Of a stretch of DNA of 64,000 bases, positions 24,820 to 33,580 are shown one piece after another; position 1 is the stretch's first letter; the number at the start of each line of letters is the position of its first letter. The position numbers were made by a program, and so were the translations under genes. The notes under the pieces were generated by a model. The model saw only the letters and a program-made list of their open reading frames with translations. It searched no databases and was not told where the DNA came from. This DNA comes from JAITMY01 sp031553765 (GTDB lineage Bacteria; Bacteroidota; Bacteroidia; Bacteroidales; UBA932): contig JAVBKY010000003.1 in assembly GCA_031553765.1 (NCBI GenBank), forward strand, positions 372,001-436,000. The letters run 5' to 3'.

Positions 24820-27450
24820 ATGGCCGAGGAGAAGAAAGAAAAAAAGTACGTGGAGACCCCCATGATGAAGCAGTACTTCGCCTTTAAAGCGACGTACCCC
24901 GACGCATTGCTGCTGTTTCGTGTGGGTGACTTTTACGAAACTTTCGGTGAAGATGCTATTAAAGCGGCCGACATTTTGGGTATTACGCTTACGCGTCGCG
25001 CCAACGGCTCCGCCTCTTTTGTGGAGTTGGCAGGCTTTCCGCACCATGCCATGGATACCTATCTTCCAAAATTGGTACGCGCGGGACAACGTGTGGCAGT
25101 ATGCGACCAGCTGGAAGACCCTAAACTGGCCAAGGGCATTGTAAAACGTGGTGTTACCGAACTGGTTACGCCAGGCGTAACTACCAATGATAACGTACTT
25201 GAAAATAAAGAAAACAACTTTCTTGCCTGCGTACATTTTGCCAAAAATTCATCGGGCGTTGCTTTTCTTGACCTTTCTACAGGCGAGTTCTGCGTGGGCG
25301 AAGGCAGCAACGATTATGTAGATAAATTGCTCACCAACTTTTCTCCCAAAGAGGTGCTTTTTCAAAAAGGTTGTGATGAAAAATTTGCTGAAAATTTCGG
25401 CGTACAATACTACACCTACCGCCTCGACGAGTGGGCGCTCAACGAGGATGCCACACGCGATAAGTTGCTGTCGCATTTTCAAGTACCATCATTAAAAGGT
25501 TTTGGAATTCAAGACCTTCCCAGCGGAATAACAGCCGCGGGAGCCATTTTGCTGTACCTTGAGCTGACGCAGCACACGCAGGTAAAACACATTTCGCACA
25601 TCTCCCGTTTAGATGAAAATCGCTACGTGTGGTTGGATAAGTTTACGGCACGAAACCTGGAGCTGTTCAACTCCGCCAACGAGGGTGCAAGCACGCTACT
25701 CAAAAGCATTGACCACACCATTTCGCCCATGGGCGGACGTATGCTGCGCCGCTGGATTGCGCTTCCGCTAAAGGAAATACAGCAAATCAACGCGCGGTTG
25801 GACATGGTACAGCAGTTCATTGACCTGCCGCTACTGAGCGAAGAAATGGCATCGCACATACACGAGGTGGGTGACTTAGAGCGCATCATTTCAAAAGCTG
25901 CCGTGGGACGCATTAACCCGCGTGAGGTAGTGCAGCTGGCACGTGCGTTGCGTGCCGTGGAGCAAATTAAGGCGCTATGCGCCGATACCAAGGAATCGAA
26001 TTTTGCCCGCATAGCCGAGCAGCTGAATCCCTGCACCACCATGTGCGAGGTGATTGAGAAAAAAATTCACCCCGAGCCCGCCAACCAAATAGGCAAAGGC
26101 CCTGTGGTTGCCGAAGGTGTAAATGCCGAGCTGGATGAGCTGCGCAAAATTCAGCGTAGCGGAAAAAATTACCTGCTCGAAATTCAGCAGCGCGAGTCGG
26201 AGCGTACGGGCATACCTTCGCTTAAAATCAGCTTCAACAACGTGTTCGGGTACTACATTGAGGTACGCAACACGCACAAGGATAAGGTACCGCCCGAGTG
26301 GATACGCAAGCAGACCATTACCGCTGCTGAGCGTTACATTACCGAGGAGTTGAAGTCGTATGAAGAAAAAATTCTCGGTGCCGAAGATAAAATATTTGCG
26401 CTGGAGCAGCAAATTTTCAGCGACCTTGTGGTATCGCTTTTGGAGTACATTGCCCCCATTCAGCACAACGCTATGTTGGTGGGACAGCTGGATTGCCTGC
26501 TTAACTTTGCCAACATTTCGGCAGAGCGAAAGTACTGCCGCCCCGAGCTGAAAAATGACTCGGTGCTTGAGATAAAGGACGGGCGCCACCCTGTAATTGA
26601 GCTGCTGCTGCCACCCGATGAACCTTACGTTGCCAACGATGTATTGTTGGATTCGGCCGAGCAGCAAATCATCATTCTCACCGGTCCCAACATGTCGGGT
26701 AAGTCTGCGCTACTGCGACAAACAGCCTTGATTGTGCTTATGGCACAAATAGGTTGTTATGTTCCCGCAAGCAAGGCTACCGTTGGTGTAGTGGATAAGA
26801 TTTTTACCCGCGTAGGCGCATCGGACAACCTTTCGCAAGGCGAATCAACCTTTATGGTGGAGATGCAGGAGGCCGCCAGCATCCTCAACAATCTATCGAA
26901 CCACAGCCTCATTATTCTCGACGAAATTGGTCGCGGCACCAGCACCTACGATGGCATTTCTATTGCCCGCGCCATGGTGGAGTACATTCACGACCACCCG
27001 CAAGCAAAGGCCAAAACACTGTTTGCTACGCACTACCACGAGCTGAATGAGCTGGAGGCATCATACCCTCGCGTAAAGAATTACAACATTGCCATAAAGG
27101 AAGTAGCAAACAAGATTGTATTCTTACGCAAGTTGGTACGTGGTGGTAGTGAGCACAGCTTTGGTATTCACGTGGCGCAAATGGCAGGTATGCCCAAGAG
27201 CGTAACCGAGCGTGCTACAGCCATACTTAAGCAACTCGAAAGTATTCGAAAAGCCAATGGAGGAAAGGCATCCGTTGCAGCTTCTACTCCAAGCAAAAAA
27301 GAGGATGCCGTACAGCTATCCTTCTTCCAACTGGATGACCCTGTGCTATCGCAAGTTCGCGACCAGATTAAAAATATTGATATAAATAACCTCACACCGA
27401 TAGAGGCGCTGAATATACTTAACGAGATTAAAAAACTGACGGGGTTGTAA
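24820..27450 (+). CDS. mutS: DNA mismatch repair protein MutS
   Basis: Recognises base mismatches and starts repair. 876 residues from the ATG at 24820 (MAEEKKEKK). The mismatch-reading Phe-x-Glu lies in GDFYETF (F38, E40); Walker A GPNMSGKS at 622-629; Walker B LIILDEIGRGTST near 697-709; C-terminal helix-turn-helix follows. The open frame extends to 24709 through a family D repeat and is not used. A KKEDAVQLSFFQLDD stretch near 826-840 resembles the beta-clamp-interacting segment of MutS. Very secure. Confidence 0.97.
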   Translation: MAEEKKEKKYVETPMMKQYFAFKATYPDALLLFRVGDFYETFGEDAIKAADILGITLTRRANGSASFVELAGFPHHAMDTYLPKLVRAGQRVAVCDQLEDPKLAKGIVKRGVTELVTPGVTTNDNVLENKENNFLACVHFAKNSSGVAFLDLSTGEFCVGEGSNDYVDKLLTNFSPKEVLFQKGCDEKFAENFGVQYYTYRLDEWALNEDATRDKLLSHFQVPSLKGFGIQDLPSGITAAGAILLYLELTQHTQVKHISHISRLDENRYVWLDKFTARNLELFNSANEGASTLLKSIDHTISPMGGRMLRRWIALPLKEIQQINARLDMVQQFIDLPLLSEEMASHIHEVGDLERIISKAAVGRINPREVVQLARALRAVEQIKALCADTKESNFARIAEQLNPCTTMCEVIEKKIHPEPANQIGKGPVVAEGVNAELDELRKIQRSGKNYLLEIQQRESERTGIPSLKISFNNVFGYYIEVRNTHKDKVPPEWIRKQTITAAERYITEELKSYEEKILGAEDKIFALEQQIFSDLVVSLLEYIAPIQHNAMLVGQLDCLLNFANISAERKYCRPELKNDSVLEIKDGRHPVIELLLPPDEPYVANDVLLDSAEQQIIILTGPNMSGKSALLRQTALIVLMAQIGCYVPASKATVGVVDKIFTRVGASDNLSQGESTFMVEMQEAASILNNLSNHSLIILDEIGRGTSTYDGISIARAMVEYIHDHPQAKAKTLFATHYHELNELEASYPRVKNYNIAIKEVANKIVFLRKLVRGGSEHSFGIHVAQMAGMPKSVTERATAILKQLESIRKANGGKASVAASTPSKKEDAVQLSFFQLDDPVLSQVRDQIKNIDINNLTPIEALNILNEIKKLTGL

Positions 27451-27502
27451 CGAGGGAGTGAATTTTCAAAGACTTCAAAGTCTTTAATGACCTTAAAATA
27501 TT

Positions 27503-28060
27503 ATGCCCAACGAATCCCTTTTTCCTATTGCAGGCAACTATAAAAAACTATTCAGTTACCAAAAAGCCGAAGCCATATACGATATCACCTACTACTTTTG
27601 TCACAAATATTTACAAAGAGGTGATAGAACCATAGACCAAATGGTGCAGGCTGCCCGCTCGGGCAAACAAAATATTGTTGAGGGTTGTGCGTTCTCTGCA
27701 ACTTCTAAGGAAATGGAGATTAAACTTGTTAATGTGGCTAAATCAAGTTTGCATGAGTTACTGGTTGACTATGAGGATTATCTCCGAACGAGGAAACACC
27801 GCCAATGGGAAAATGACTCTATAGAGTTAAAAGCCATGCGTGATTTAGGCAGAAAGCATAACGACACTTCATTCTACATGGAGTTAGTGAAAACTCGTCC
27901 GCCAGAAACCATTGCAAATATTAGCATTTGCCTCATTAAGCAAACCGACTATCTTCTATTCAAACAACTACAGCAATTAGGGGAACAATTTCTCAAAGAA
28001 GGCGGTTTTAGAGAGCGTATGAATCGGATGAGAAACGACAGAAAAAGAGGTAAATGGTAG
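27503..28060 (+). CDS. Four helix bundle suffix domain protein
   Basis: 185 residues: a four-helix-bundle core (YQKAEAIYDITYYFCHKYL, QMVQAARSGKQNIVEGCAFSATSKEMEIKLVNVAKSSLHELLVDYEDYL) followed by an extra C-terminal part with many basic residues ending RMRNDRKRGKW, which fits the TIGR04258-type family. Function unknown; the basic tail suggests nucleic-acid binding, which is inference. It follows mutS by 52 bp, an unusual neighbour, and is the second four-helix-bundle gene in the window. Confidence 0.85.
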   Translation: MPNESLFPIAGNYKKLFSYQKAEAIYDITYYFCHKYLQRGDRTIDQMVQAARSGKQNIVEGCAFSATSKEMEIKLVNVAKSSLHELLVDYEDYLRTRKHRQWENDSIELKAMRDLGRKHNDTSFYMELVKTRPPETIANISICLIKQTDYLLFKQLQQLGEQFLKEGGFRERMNRMRNDRKRGKW

Positions 28061-28070
28061 ATTCTACCAT

Positions 28071-29450
28071 TTACTTTGCCAACTCATTCAAATACACCTC
28101 CAAATTCGTGTAGTTCTTATCAAAGCTGTACAGCGCATCATCTTTTTTATTGGGGTTAAGGCCATGCTCCTTCTCCCACTCATCGGGCATACCATCATTA
28201 TCAGAGTCCTTTGGAGCAGGTAGCGATTTTAATCCCGGCCAACCGCCCACCTGTGCCTGCGAGTCTATCATTCCGTTCTCTCCAAAGGTGAAGGCACCAC
28301 GGCGCACTTCATCCACCACTCGCTTATCAACAGCATCACGTAAAAGGCTGGCACCAGCATGTTGCAGCACATCATTGTAGGCTTCTATAGCGGATTGCGT
28401 TTTGTTTACTACAAAATCAAAGGGCTGGTAGCTACGGCAGCGTAACATAAGGGTATCATCGTGGGGGTGCTGCTTGTCAATGCGCTCTTTTTCTATGAAC
28501 AACTTGTAGTCCACACCGTTCCAGTTGTTTTTGGTAACCGCCTCATCGCCCTCCATCACATTGCCATCAATGTAAAATTTGCCAAAGTCGTGAAAGCCTC
28601 TACCATCCTGACTTTGCCATGCCTCCAAAATTCGATTACGCACATTTTTTTGCGTAGCGGGACCGGGTTTGTAGTAGTTGTTCACCATGTTGTACTTACC
28701 ATTTTCACCCGCGTAGCTGCTATTGAAACCCCAGTTGTAAATTATGTTATTACGAAAGTCGGCCAGTTCCGTTTCACGTGTTTTTTCGTGGTAGCGCGCA
28801 CCGCAAAAGCGCGGATTGCGGCTGCTGTGATGTGCCAACAAGTTGTGAAGAAACGAGGCTTTCATACCTCCCCAAATACCACCGTAGCCATGCGAGCCTT
28901 TAGCATGTACACTTTTCCGTAGGCTCTCGGAAAGCAGGCACCACTGCATGGTGAAGTTTTCATTGTCGTAAAATGAGGCGCACTCATCGGTGCTCCAGCT
29001 CATGGAGCAGTGGTCAAGAATAATATCGTGACGCCGTGCGCCCGACATGGCATCGTCCTGCGTGCGGCGCAAGTCGCCCATGCGGCTGCGTACATAGCGA
29101 ATGATAACGTTGTTGGCCGCCACACGTAGCGTATAGTTGGCAAGGCAAATACCATCGCCAGGAGCGGACTGCCCTGCAATGGTAATGCTATCGTTTTTTA
29201 TTTCAAGCACCGATTCCAAAAATATTGTTCCGCTAACGCGAAAAATAATGGTGCGCGCACCTTCAGCTTCTATAGCCTTACGTAAGCTTCCCTCACCATC
29301 ATCGTTGAGGTTATCTACAAATAAAACCTGTCCTCCGCGACCACCTGTAGTGTAGCGACCAAAGCCATCGGCACCGGGGAAGGAAAGGGGTTGGGAATGC
29401 AGCGTTGCTACCGCAAAAAAGAGGAGGGTCAGAAGAAAGTACCTTTTCAT
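28071..29450 (-). CDS. Pectate lyase-like secreted protein (PL1 type)
   Basis: 459 residues from the ATG at 29450. Signal peptide MKRYFLLTLLFFAVATLHSQ, then a parallel beta-helix of the pectate lyase type: FPGADGFGRYTTGGRGG (near 23-39), GDGICLANYTLRV, VIIRYVRSRMGD and DHCSMSWSTDE (about 150-160) are landmark strands. The C-terminus has a calcium-binding DSDNDGMPDEWEKEHGLNPN segment, as in many Bacteroidota polysaccharide lyases. Likely periplasmic or surface cleavage of pectin-like polysaccharide by beta-elimination. No SusCD pair is nearby, so it is not in an obvious polysaccharide locus. A frame extending to 29504 was not used. Confidence 0.85.
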   Translation of the reverse strand: MKRYFLLTLLFFAVATLHSQPLSFPGADGFGRYTTGGRGGQVLFVDNLNDDGEGSLRKAIEAEGARTIIFRVSGTIFLESVLEIKNDSITIAGQSAPGDGICLANYTLRVAANNVIIRYVRSRMGDLRRTQDDAMSGARRHDIILDHCSMSWSTDECASFYDNENFTMQWCLLSESLRKSVHAKGSHGYGGIWGGMKASFLHNLLAHHSSRNPRFCGARYHEKTRETELADFRNNIIYNWGFNSSYAGENGKYNMVNNYYKPGPATQKNVRNRILEAWQSQDGRGFHDFGKFYIDGNVMEGDEAVTKNNWNGVDYKLFIEKERIDKQHPHDDTLMLRCRSYQPFDFVVNKTQSAIEAYNDVLQHAGASLLRDAVDKRVVDEVRRGAFTFGENGMIDSQAQVGGWPGLKSLPAPKDSDNDGMPDEWEKEHGLNPNKKDDALYSFDKNYTNLEVYLNELAK

Positions 29451-29454
29451 AGCT

Positions 29455-29862
29455 ACAGCAAAATTTTTACATATTATTACTTTGGCTTGACCCAAAGTAA
29501 CCAAAGGTCAAGGCCGGACAAAACTTCAACCCACCACGTGCAAAACTGCATTTCGCGTCTCATACGCCGTTCGTAGTTTTGCTACGCTCTTGCTCACACC
29601 GGCTCGCCATTCGGTCAGACCATCGCTCCCACTCACACAAGCCCAAGAGGACGCAGATGCGATAGCCATTTTGCCGTAAGGCAATTAAGGCGGCATGGGG
29701 CTTAGGGTGACTATCCCCCGCTGGCGGGGGTGGTCAAAGACCGGGGGTGGAAGTCAAAATTCCAAACTTCCACCCCCGCCTTTCAGGCACCCCCGCCAGT
29801 GGGGGATAGCCAGCACACAAGCAACACAATAGCGTAGCGAATGACAAATATACTCAACAACC
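29455..29862. repeat. Compound repeat island between the pectate lyase and the next gene
   Basis: About 400 bp without a gene. 29485-29520 has TTTGGCTTGACCCAAAGTAACC and a GGTCAAGGCCGG segment; 29640-29705 has ATAGCCATTTTGCCGTAAGGCAATTAAGGCGGCATGGGG-like DNA; 29709-29811 is a family K palindrome (listed separately). The composition is richer in GC than the flanks. It reads as several elements that inserted next to or into each other. Confidence 0.5.
29709..29811. repeat. Palindromic element, family K copy 1 (103 bp)
   Basis: Arms CTATCCCCCGCTGGCGGGGG and CCCCCGCCAGTGGGGGATAG, inner GGGGGTGGAAGT/ACTTCCACCCCC. A diverged copy is inside the DUF2723 gene at 34848-34952. Confidence 0.85.
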
Positions 29863-29886
29863 CTTTTACCTCAGCACTAAAAACAA

Positions 29887-29917
29887 AAATGGTTGCTTAA
29901 GTTTTAAGCAACCATTT
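29887..29917 (-). terminator. Rho-independent terminator after the 166-residue protein gene
   Basis: AAATGGTTGCTTAA pairs perfectly (14 bp) with TTAAGCAACCATTT across a 3-nt loop; on the minus strand it is followed by TTTGTTTTT. Confidence 0.85.
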
Positions 29918-29940
29918 AACAATTAGACATTTACAAAACA

Positions 29941-30441
29941 TTAATCCTTTGGTAAAAGCGTTTGAATGTCGCCAAGGAAGGGCATGCGCGATTGCAGCTC
30001 TATTTGTACCAGATTTTCAATGTAACTTTCTACCTGCGTAAACTTCAGCGCTTGAAACCCACCTACGGCAGAGTTCATTTTGCAAAAATATTTTTTGTGC
30101 AACTTCGCCATCTTTACCTCATAGCAGCCACGCTCTTTACCATAAGCAGCAGCAGTCGCATCGTTTAATGCCTCTGCCTTTACGGTAATCTTTGCCAGAG
30201 CCACCAGATGCTTGCGAACCAGTGCTTGCCTGTCGGCGTCATACTTGTCATATACTTCCCAAAACTTAGCAGCCTTTTCGGCAGGAAGATCAGCCATGAT
30301 TTGCTTTACCATTTCTTTCTTTCCTTTTCCGAAAATGGACTGAATCAGCTTCACCTCATCCATTGCTGAACCATCTTGCGCTGAGGCAGTTAGACTGAAA
30401 CAAAAAATGCTCGCGCATACAAGCGTAAAAAATTTTTTCAT
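29941..30441 (-). CDS. Small secreted helical protein of unknown function
   Basis: 166 residues with a signal peptide (MKKFFTLVCASIFCFSLTASAQ) and a mature part predicted to be almost entirely helical: KEMVKQIMADLPAEKAAKFWEVYDKYDADRQAL is characteristic, and YGKERGCYEVKMAKLHKKYFCKM contains two cysteines that could pair. The arrangement recalls small periplasmic Spy/CpxP-like helical proteins, but this is resemblance only. It has its own promoter (30468-30475) and terminator (29887-29917), so it is a single-gene unit. Confidence 0.7.
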   Translation of the reverse strand: MKKFFTLVCASIFCFSLTASAQDGSAMDEVKLIQSIFGKGKKEMVKQIMADLPAEKAAKFWEVYDKYDADRQALVRKHLVALAKITVKAEALNDATAAAYGKERGCYEVKMAKLHKKYFCKMNSAVGGFQALKFTQVESYIENLVQIELQSRMPFLGDIQTLLPKD

Positions 30442-30467
30442 AATAAATAAAGTTTATTTTGTTAGGA

Positions 30468-30475
30468 CAAATATA
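30468..30475 (-). promoter_or_regulatory. Promoter of the 166-residue protein gene
   Basis: Minus strand TATATTTG with TTTG 17 bp upstream (30493-30496), 27 bp before the ATG at 30441. Both Bacteroidota boxes are present. Confidence 0.55.
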
Positions 30476-30487
30476 GCAAACTCTTTT

Positions 30488-31720
30488 TTACCCAAAAAAC
30501 AAGTAGGCCACACCAATGGCAGCAATCACTCCCACCAAGTCGGCCAACAAGCCAACATTTACGGAGTAGCGGATATTCTTAATACCCACGCTGCCGAAGT
30601 ACACGGCAAGAATGTAAAAAGTGGTATCGGTTGCGCCTTGGAATATGCATGAGAGACGACCTACAAACGAGTCGGCGCCATAGGTTTTCATTGCATCCAC
30701 CATCATACCGCGCGCACCGCTTCCGCTAAGCGGCTTCATAAGCGCGGTAGGTAAAGCACCCACCCAATCGGCATTAATGCCAAAGTAAGCAAGTCCTGAA
30801 GCAAAACCATTTACCAACAAATCCATAGCGCCGGCAGCGCGAAACATACCTATGGCAACGAGCATAGCTATGAGGTAGGGAATAATGGTAACGGCGGTTT
30901 TAAAGCCCTCTTTTGCGCCCTCAATAAAGGCATCGTACACGTTGATTTTTTTGCGTAAGCCTGCCACTATAAAACCTATGATGATGCACAGCAGCAAAAG
31001 GTTTGCACCGAAACCGGAGTATAGTCCGATTTTTTCTTTTGGTAAAGTAGAAAAGAAAAAAGTAAGCAGCACAATGAACGTTGTAAGTCCCCCTAAAAAC
31101 AGCAGCAGCGTACGATTGAAAATATTTATTTTTTGGTATATACAGGTAATGATAATGGCGGCCAACGTAGAAAAATACGTGGCAATCATAATGGGTAAAA
31201 ATATATCGGAAGGGTTAGCAGCACCCATTTGCGCGCGGTACACCATTATGCTAATGGGGATTAGCGTAAGCCCCGAGGTGTTGAGCGCAAGAAACATTAT
31301 CATGGCGTTGCTGGCCTTGTCCTTTTGTGGATTGAGCTCTTGCATTTCCTTCATAGCCTTTAGCCCGAGCGGCGTAGCGGCGTTATCAAGTCCCAGCATA
31401 TTTGCCGAAAGGTTCATAAAAATGGAGCCCGCGGCAGGATGATCTTTTGGTAAATCGGGAAATAGTTTTTGAAAAACGGGCGCAACCAATCGTGAGAAGA
31501 ATTGTATCACCCCACCCCTTTCACCAATCTTCATCAAGCCTAACCAAAGCGATAGAACCCCCGTCAATCCTAAGGAAATTTCGAAAGCGGTTTTAGCCGA
31601 CGTGAATGAGGAGTTCATTACCTCAGTAAAGATTTCTACCTCGCCAAAGGCAAACGCACGTACGCACGCTACCACAAAGGCAACGAGGAAAAAACCTATC
31701 CAGATGTAATTTAGAACCAT
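30488..31720 (-). CDS. SpmA-SpmB fusion, nucleoside recognition (Gate) domain membrane protein
   Basis: 410 residues from the ATG at 31720 (MVLNYIWIGF). The first half matches SpmA (SANMLGLDNAATPLGLKAMKEMQ) and the second half SpmB (AVTIIPYLIAMLVAIGMFRAAGAMD, LMKPLSGSGARG, FQGATDTTFYILAVYFGSVGI), with about 10-11 membrane helices. In Bacillus these are two proteins required for spore core dehydration; the fused form in non-sporulating Bacteroidota has no established role and is probably a transporter of the Gate-domain superfamily. The open frame up to 31774 is encoded by an ATTGAAAATTG repeat and was dropped. Confidence 0.85.
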   Translation of the reverse strand: MVLNYIWIGFFLVAFVVACVRAFAFGEVEIFTEVMNSSFTSAKTAFEISLGLTGVLSLWLGLMKIGERGGVIQFFSRLVAPVFQKLFPDLPKDHPAAGSIFMNLSANMLGLDNAATPLGLKAMKEMQELNPQKDKASNAMIMFLALNTSGLTLIPISIMVYRAQMGAANPSDIFLPIMIATYFSTLAAIIITCIYQKINIFNRTLLLFLGGLTTFIVLLTFFFSTLPKEKIGLYSGFGANLLLLCIIIGFIVAGLRKKINVYDAFIEGAKEGFKTAVTIIPYLIAMLVAIGMFRAAGAMDLLVNGFASGLAYFGINADWVGALPTALMKPLSGSGARGMMVDAMKTYGADSFVGRLSCIFQGATDTTFYILAVYFGSVGIKNIRYSVNVGLLADLVGVIAAIGVAYLFFG

Positions 31721-31724
31721 TTCT

Positions 31725-31808
31725 TCAATTGAAAATGGAGAATTGAAAATTGAAAATGAAGCGCGAGATTGCAATCTTCATTCTCAATTTTCAACTTTCA
31801 ATTGTTAA
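31725..31808. repeat. ATTGAAAATTGAAAATG-type inverted repeat
   Basis: CAATTGAAAATGGAGAATTGAAAATTG and complement CTCAATTTTCAACTTTCAATTG around a short centre, between the SpmAB fusion and the alcohol dehydrogenase. Confidence 0.55.
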
Positions 31809-31809
31809 T

Positions 31810-32946
31810 TTAAACACGTTGCTCCAACGCTTGCTTTACAATTTCGGGGGTGTTCCAGCGGTCGCCACGATCGGCAAAGCGCTTCACAATGGGAGCAATA
31901 ATATCAGCGCCAAGACCATATTCCGACAGGCGGGTTTTAACGCCCAGCGAACGGAAGAAGTTTTCGGTAGCGTCAATGGCTGCTTCAGCGCACTCATCGG
32001 GAGTACCTTTTGTTATGCCAAATACGCGCTCACCCATTTGAATTAACTTTTCGAACTTTTGCTCCTTAAGTGTACGCCATAATCCGGGCATCACAATAGC
32101 CAGCGTTTGCGCGTGGTCGAGGCCGTGCAAAGCGGTAATTTCGTGACCAATGTTGTGCGTGCGCCAGTCCTGCGGAACACCGCAAGCAATAAGTCCGTTG
32201 AGCGCCATAGTCGCCGCCCACATTACGTTTGCGCGTACATTATAATCCTGTGGAGTAGCCATAGCCTTAGGACCTTCCTCAACCAGCACCTTCAAAATGC
32301 TTTCCGAAAAATAATCCTGCAACGGAGCGTTTGCGGGAGGGTTCATGTACTGCTCGGCCACGTGTACAAAGGCATCTACAATACCGTTGGCTACCTGACG
32401 GGGAGGTAGTGAATAAGTTGTTTCAGGATCGAGAACAGAGAACTTTGGGTAAACCAGCGGCGAGGCAAACGCAAATTTTTCTTGCGTAGCAGCCTTGGTA
32501 ATTACGGAGTTTCCGTTCATTTCGGAACCTGTAGCGGGCAGCGTAAGCACGGTGCCAATGGGAAGGGCCGAGGTAACTTTTGCACCCTTTGCCATAATAT
32601 CCCAAGCATCGCCTTGGAAGTCCACCGCTGCGGCAATAAGCTTAGTACCATCGAGTACTGAGCCACCACCAACAGCAAGCAGAAAGTTGATTTTCTCCTT
32701 GCGAATGAGCTCCACCGCCTTCATGCAGGTTTCGTAGTGAGGATTGGGCTCAATACCGCCAAATTCCATCCAGTCAAAGCCGGCAAGCGCAGCCTTTACT
32801 TGGTCGTACACGCCGTTTTTCTTAATGCTGCCACCGCCGTAGGTCATTAACACCTTTGAGCCTGCGGGAATTTCTTCGGCTAAATTTGCAATGGTTTGTT
32901 TACCAAAAATGATTTTTACGGGGTTGAGGTAGGAGAAATTTTCCAT
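31810..32946 (-). CDS. Iron-containing alcohol dehydrogenase, YqhD/BDH type
   Basis: 378 residues. NAD(P)-dependent oxidation/reduction of alcohols and aldehydes. Nucleotide motifs GGGS (37-40) and GGGSVLDGTK (93-102), and metal ligands D191, H195, H264 and H278 in VDAFVHV, THNIGHE and GLDHAQT, at the same spacing as in E. coli YqhD. YqhD prefers NADPH and detoxifies aldehydes; butanol dehydrogenases are close relatives, so the substrate is open. Single gene with a TACCTTTG box at 32997-33004. Confidence 0.9.
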   Translation of the reverse strand: MENFSYLNPVKIIFGKQTIANLAEEIPAGSKVLMTYGGGSIKKNGVYDQVKAALAGFDWMEFGGIEPNPHYETCMKAVELIRKEKINFLLAVGGGSVLDGTKLIAAAVDFQGDAWDIMAKGAKVTSALPIGTVLTLPATGSEMNGNSVITKAATQEKFAFASPLVYPKFSVLDPETTYSLPPRQVANGIVDAFVHVAEQYMNPPANAPLQDYFSESILKVLVEEGPKAMATPQDYNVRANVMWAATMALNGLIACGVPQDWRTHNIGHEITALHGLDHAQTLAIVMPGLWRTLKEQKFEKLIQMGERVFGITKGTPDECAEAAIDATENFFRSLGVKTRLSEYGLGADIIAPIVKRFADRGDRWNTPEIVKQALEQRV

Positions 32947-32996
32947 GTTTTAGAGATTGGAGATTGGGGATTAGTGATTAGAGAAATTCAAGATGT

Positions 32997-33004
32997 CAAA
33001 GGTA
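32997..33004 (-). promoter_or_regulatory. Candidate -7 box for the alcohol dehydrogenase
   Basis: Minus strand TACCTTTG, exact consensus, 51 bp before the start. The leader contains an ATTGGAGATTGGGGATTAG-type repeat. Confidence 0.4.
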
Positions 33005-33017
33005 CAAATTTTTCCCA

Positions 33018-33060
33018 TACCCTAACAGGGTTTGGAGTCCCTGTTAGGTTTAGTCCACGA
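33018..33060. repeat. Family F palindrome, left border of the DUF2867 gene
   Basis: CCCTAACAGGG TTTGGAGT CCCTGTTAGG then TTTAGTCCACGA. Inverted copy of 33531-33572. Confidence 0.85.
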
Positions 33061-33517
33061 TTTGTTTCCTCAAAAGCGATTTAATAATTATCTGGTGAAA
33101 TGGCTTCACTGGGATAAAATATATTTTTCCCCACACATTATTAAAGTGAACAAGCGTGGTTAGGTAAATAAAAGAATTTGCTCTGTCCACAAAAACCGAT
33201 GCTCTAAAATCGAGATGCTTATCGGCTTCACCCATCACTATCTCATTTTCATTTTGCTCAATTACAGTAAAATACATGGCAATATTCGGTTTTACGTCTT
33301 TGCCTATTTTCAATCCAAAAATTCCAGCTATCGAATTTCTGACGCTCATCAGCCAGCCTACCCACTTCGGCATTTCAAATATCTTGCCGGCAATTTTCTC
33401 CACGTTATCACGCGTTGATTTACTTATGCGAAATGAGTCGCAATAGTCGATTTTTTCAAATCCGTTTGCTATTGCAGAATTTTCAGGAATTGTGTTGAGT
33501 TTTGTTACCGTTTTCAT
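33050..33517 (-). CDS. DUF2867 family protein
   Basis: 155 residues matching DUF2867: DYCDSFRISKSTRD, FEMPKWVGWLMSVRNSIAGIFGLK, and DKHLDFRASVFVDRANSFIYLTTLVHFNNVWGKIYFIPVKPFHQIIIK near the C-terminus. In other proteins this domain follows NAD(P)-binding epimerase folds and may bind lipids or hydrophobic ligands; a stand-alone function is unknown. The gene is enclosed by two inverted family F repeats, and its last codons and stop lie in the left one (33050-33060). The base composition is more AT-rich than the neighbours, which suits transfer. Confidence 0.82.
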   Translation of the reverse strand: MKTVTKLNTIPENSAIANGFEKIDYCDSFRISKSTRDNVEKIAGKIFEMPKWVGWLMSVRNSIAGIFGLKIGKDVKPNIAMYFTVIEQNENEIVMGEADKHLDFRASVFVDRANSFIYLTTLVHFNNVWGKIYFIPVKPFHQIIIKSLLRKQIVD

Positions 33518-33530
33518 TACTTTTAGTAGA

Positions 33531-33572
33531 TGTGGACTAACCCTAACAGGGACTCCAATCCCTGTTAGGGTG
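33531..33572. repeat. Family F palindrome, right border of the DUF2867 gene
   Basis: TGTGGACTAACCCTAACAGG then GACTCCAATCCCTGTTAGGG. Nearly exact reverse complement of 33018-33060, including the GTGGACTAA extension outside the palindrome. Confidence 0.85.
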
Positions 33573-33580
33573 TTGGCGAA

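Noticed and set aside
29455..29940. Hidden gene or tRNA in the largest gap
   Set aside because: Six-frame reading shows only short frames within repeat DNA; no tRNA-like cloverleaf or T-loop GGTTCGA was seen.
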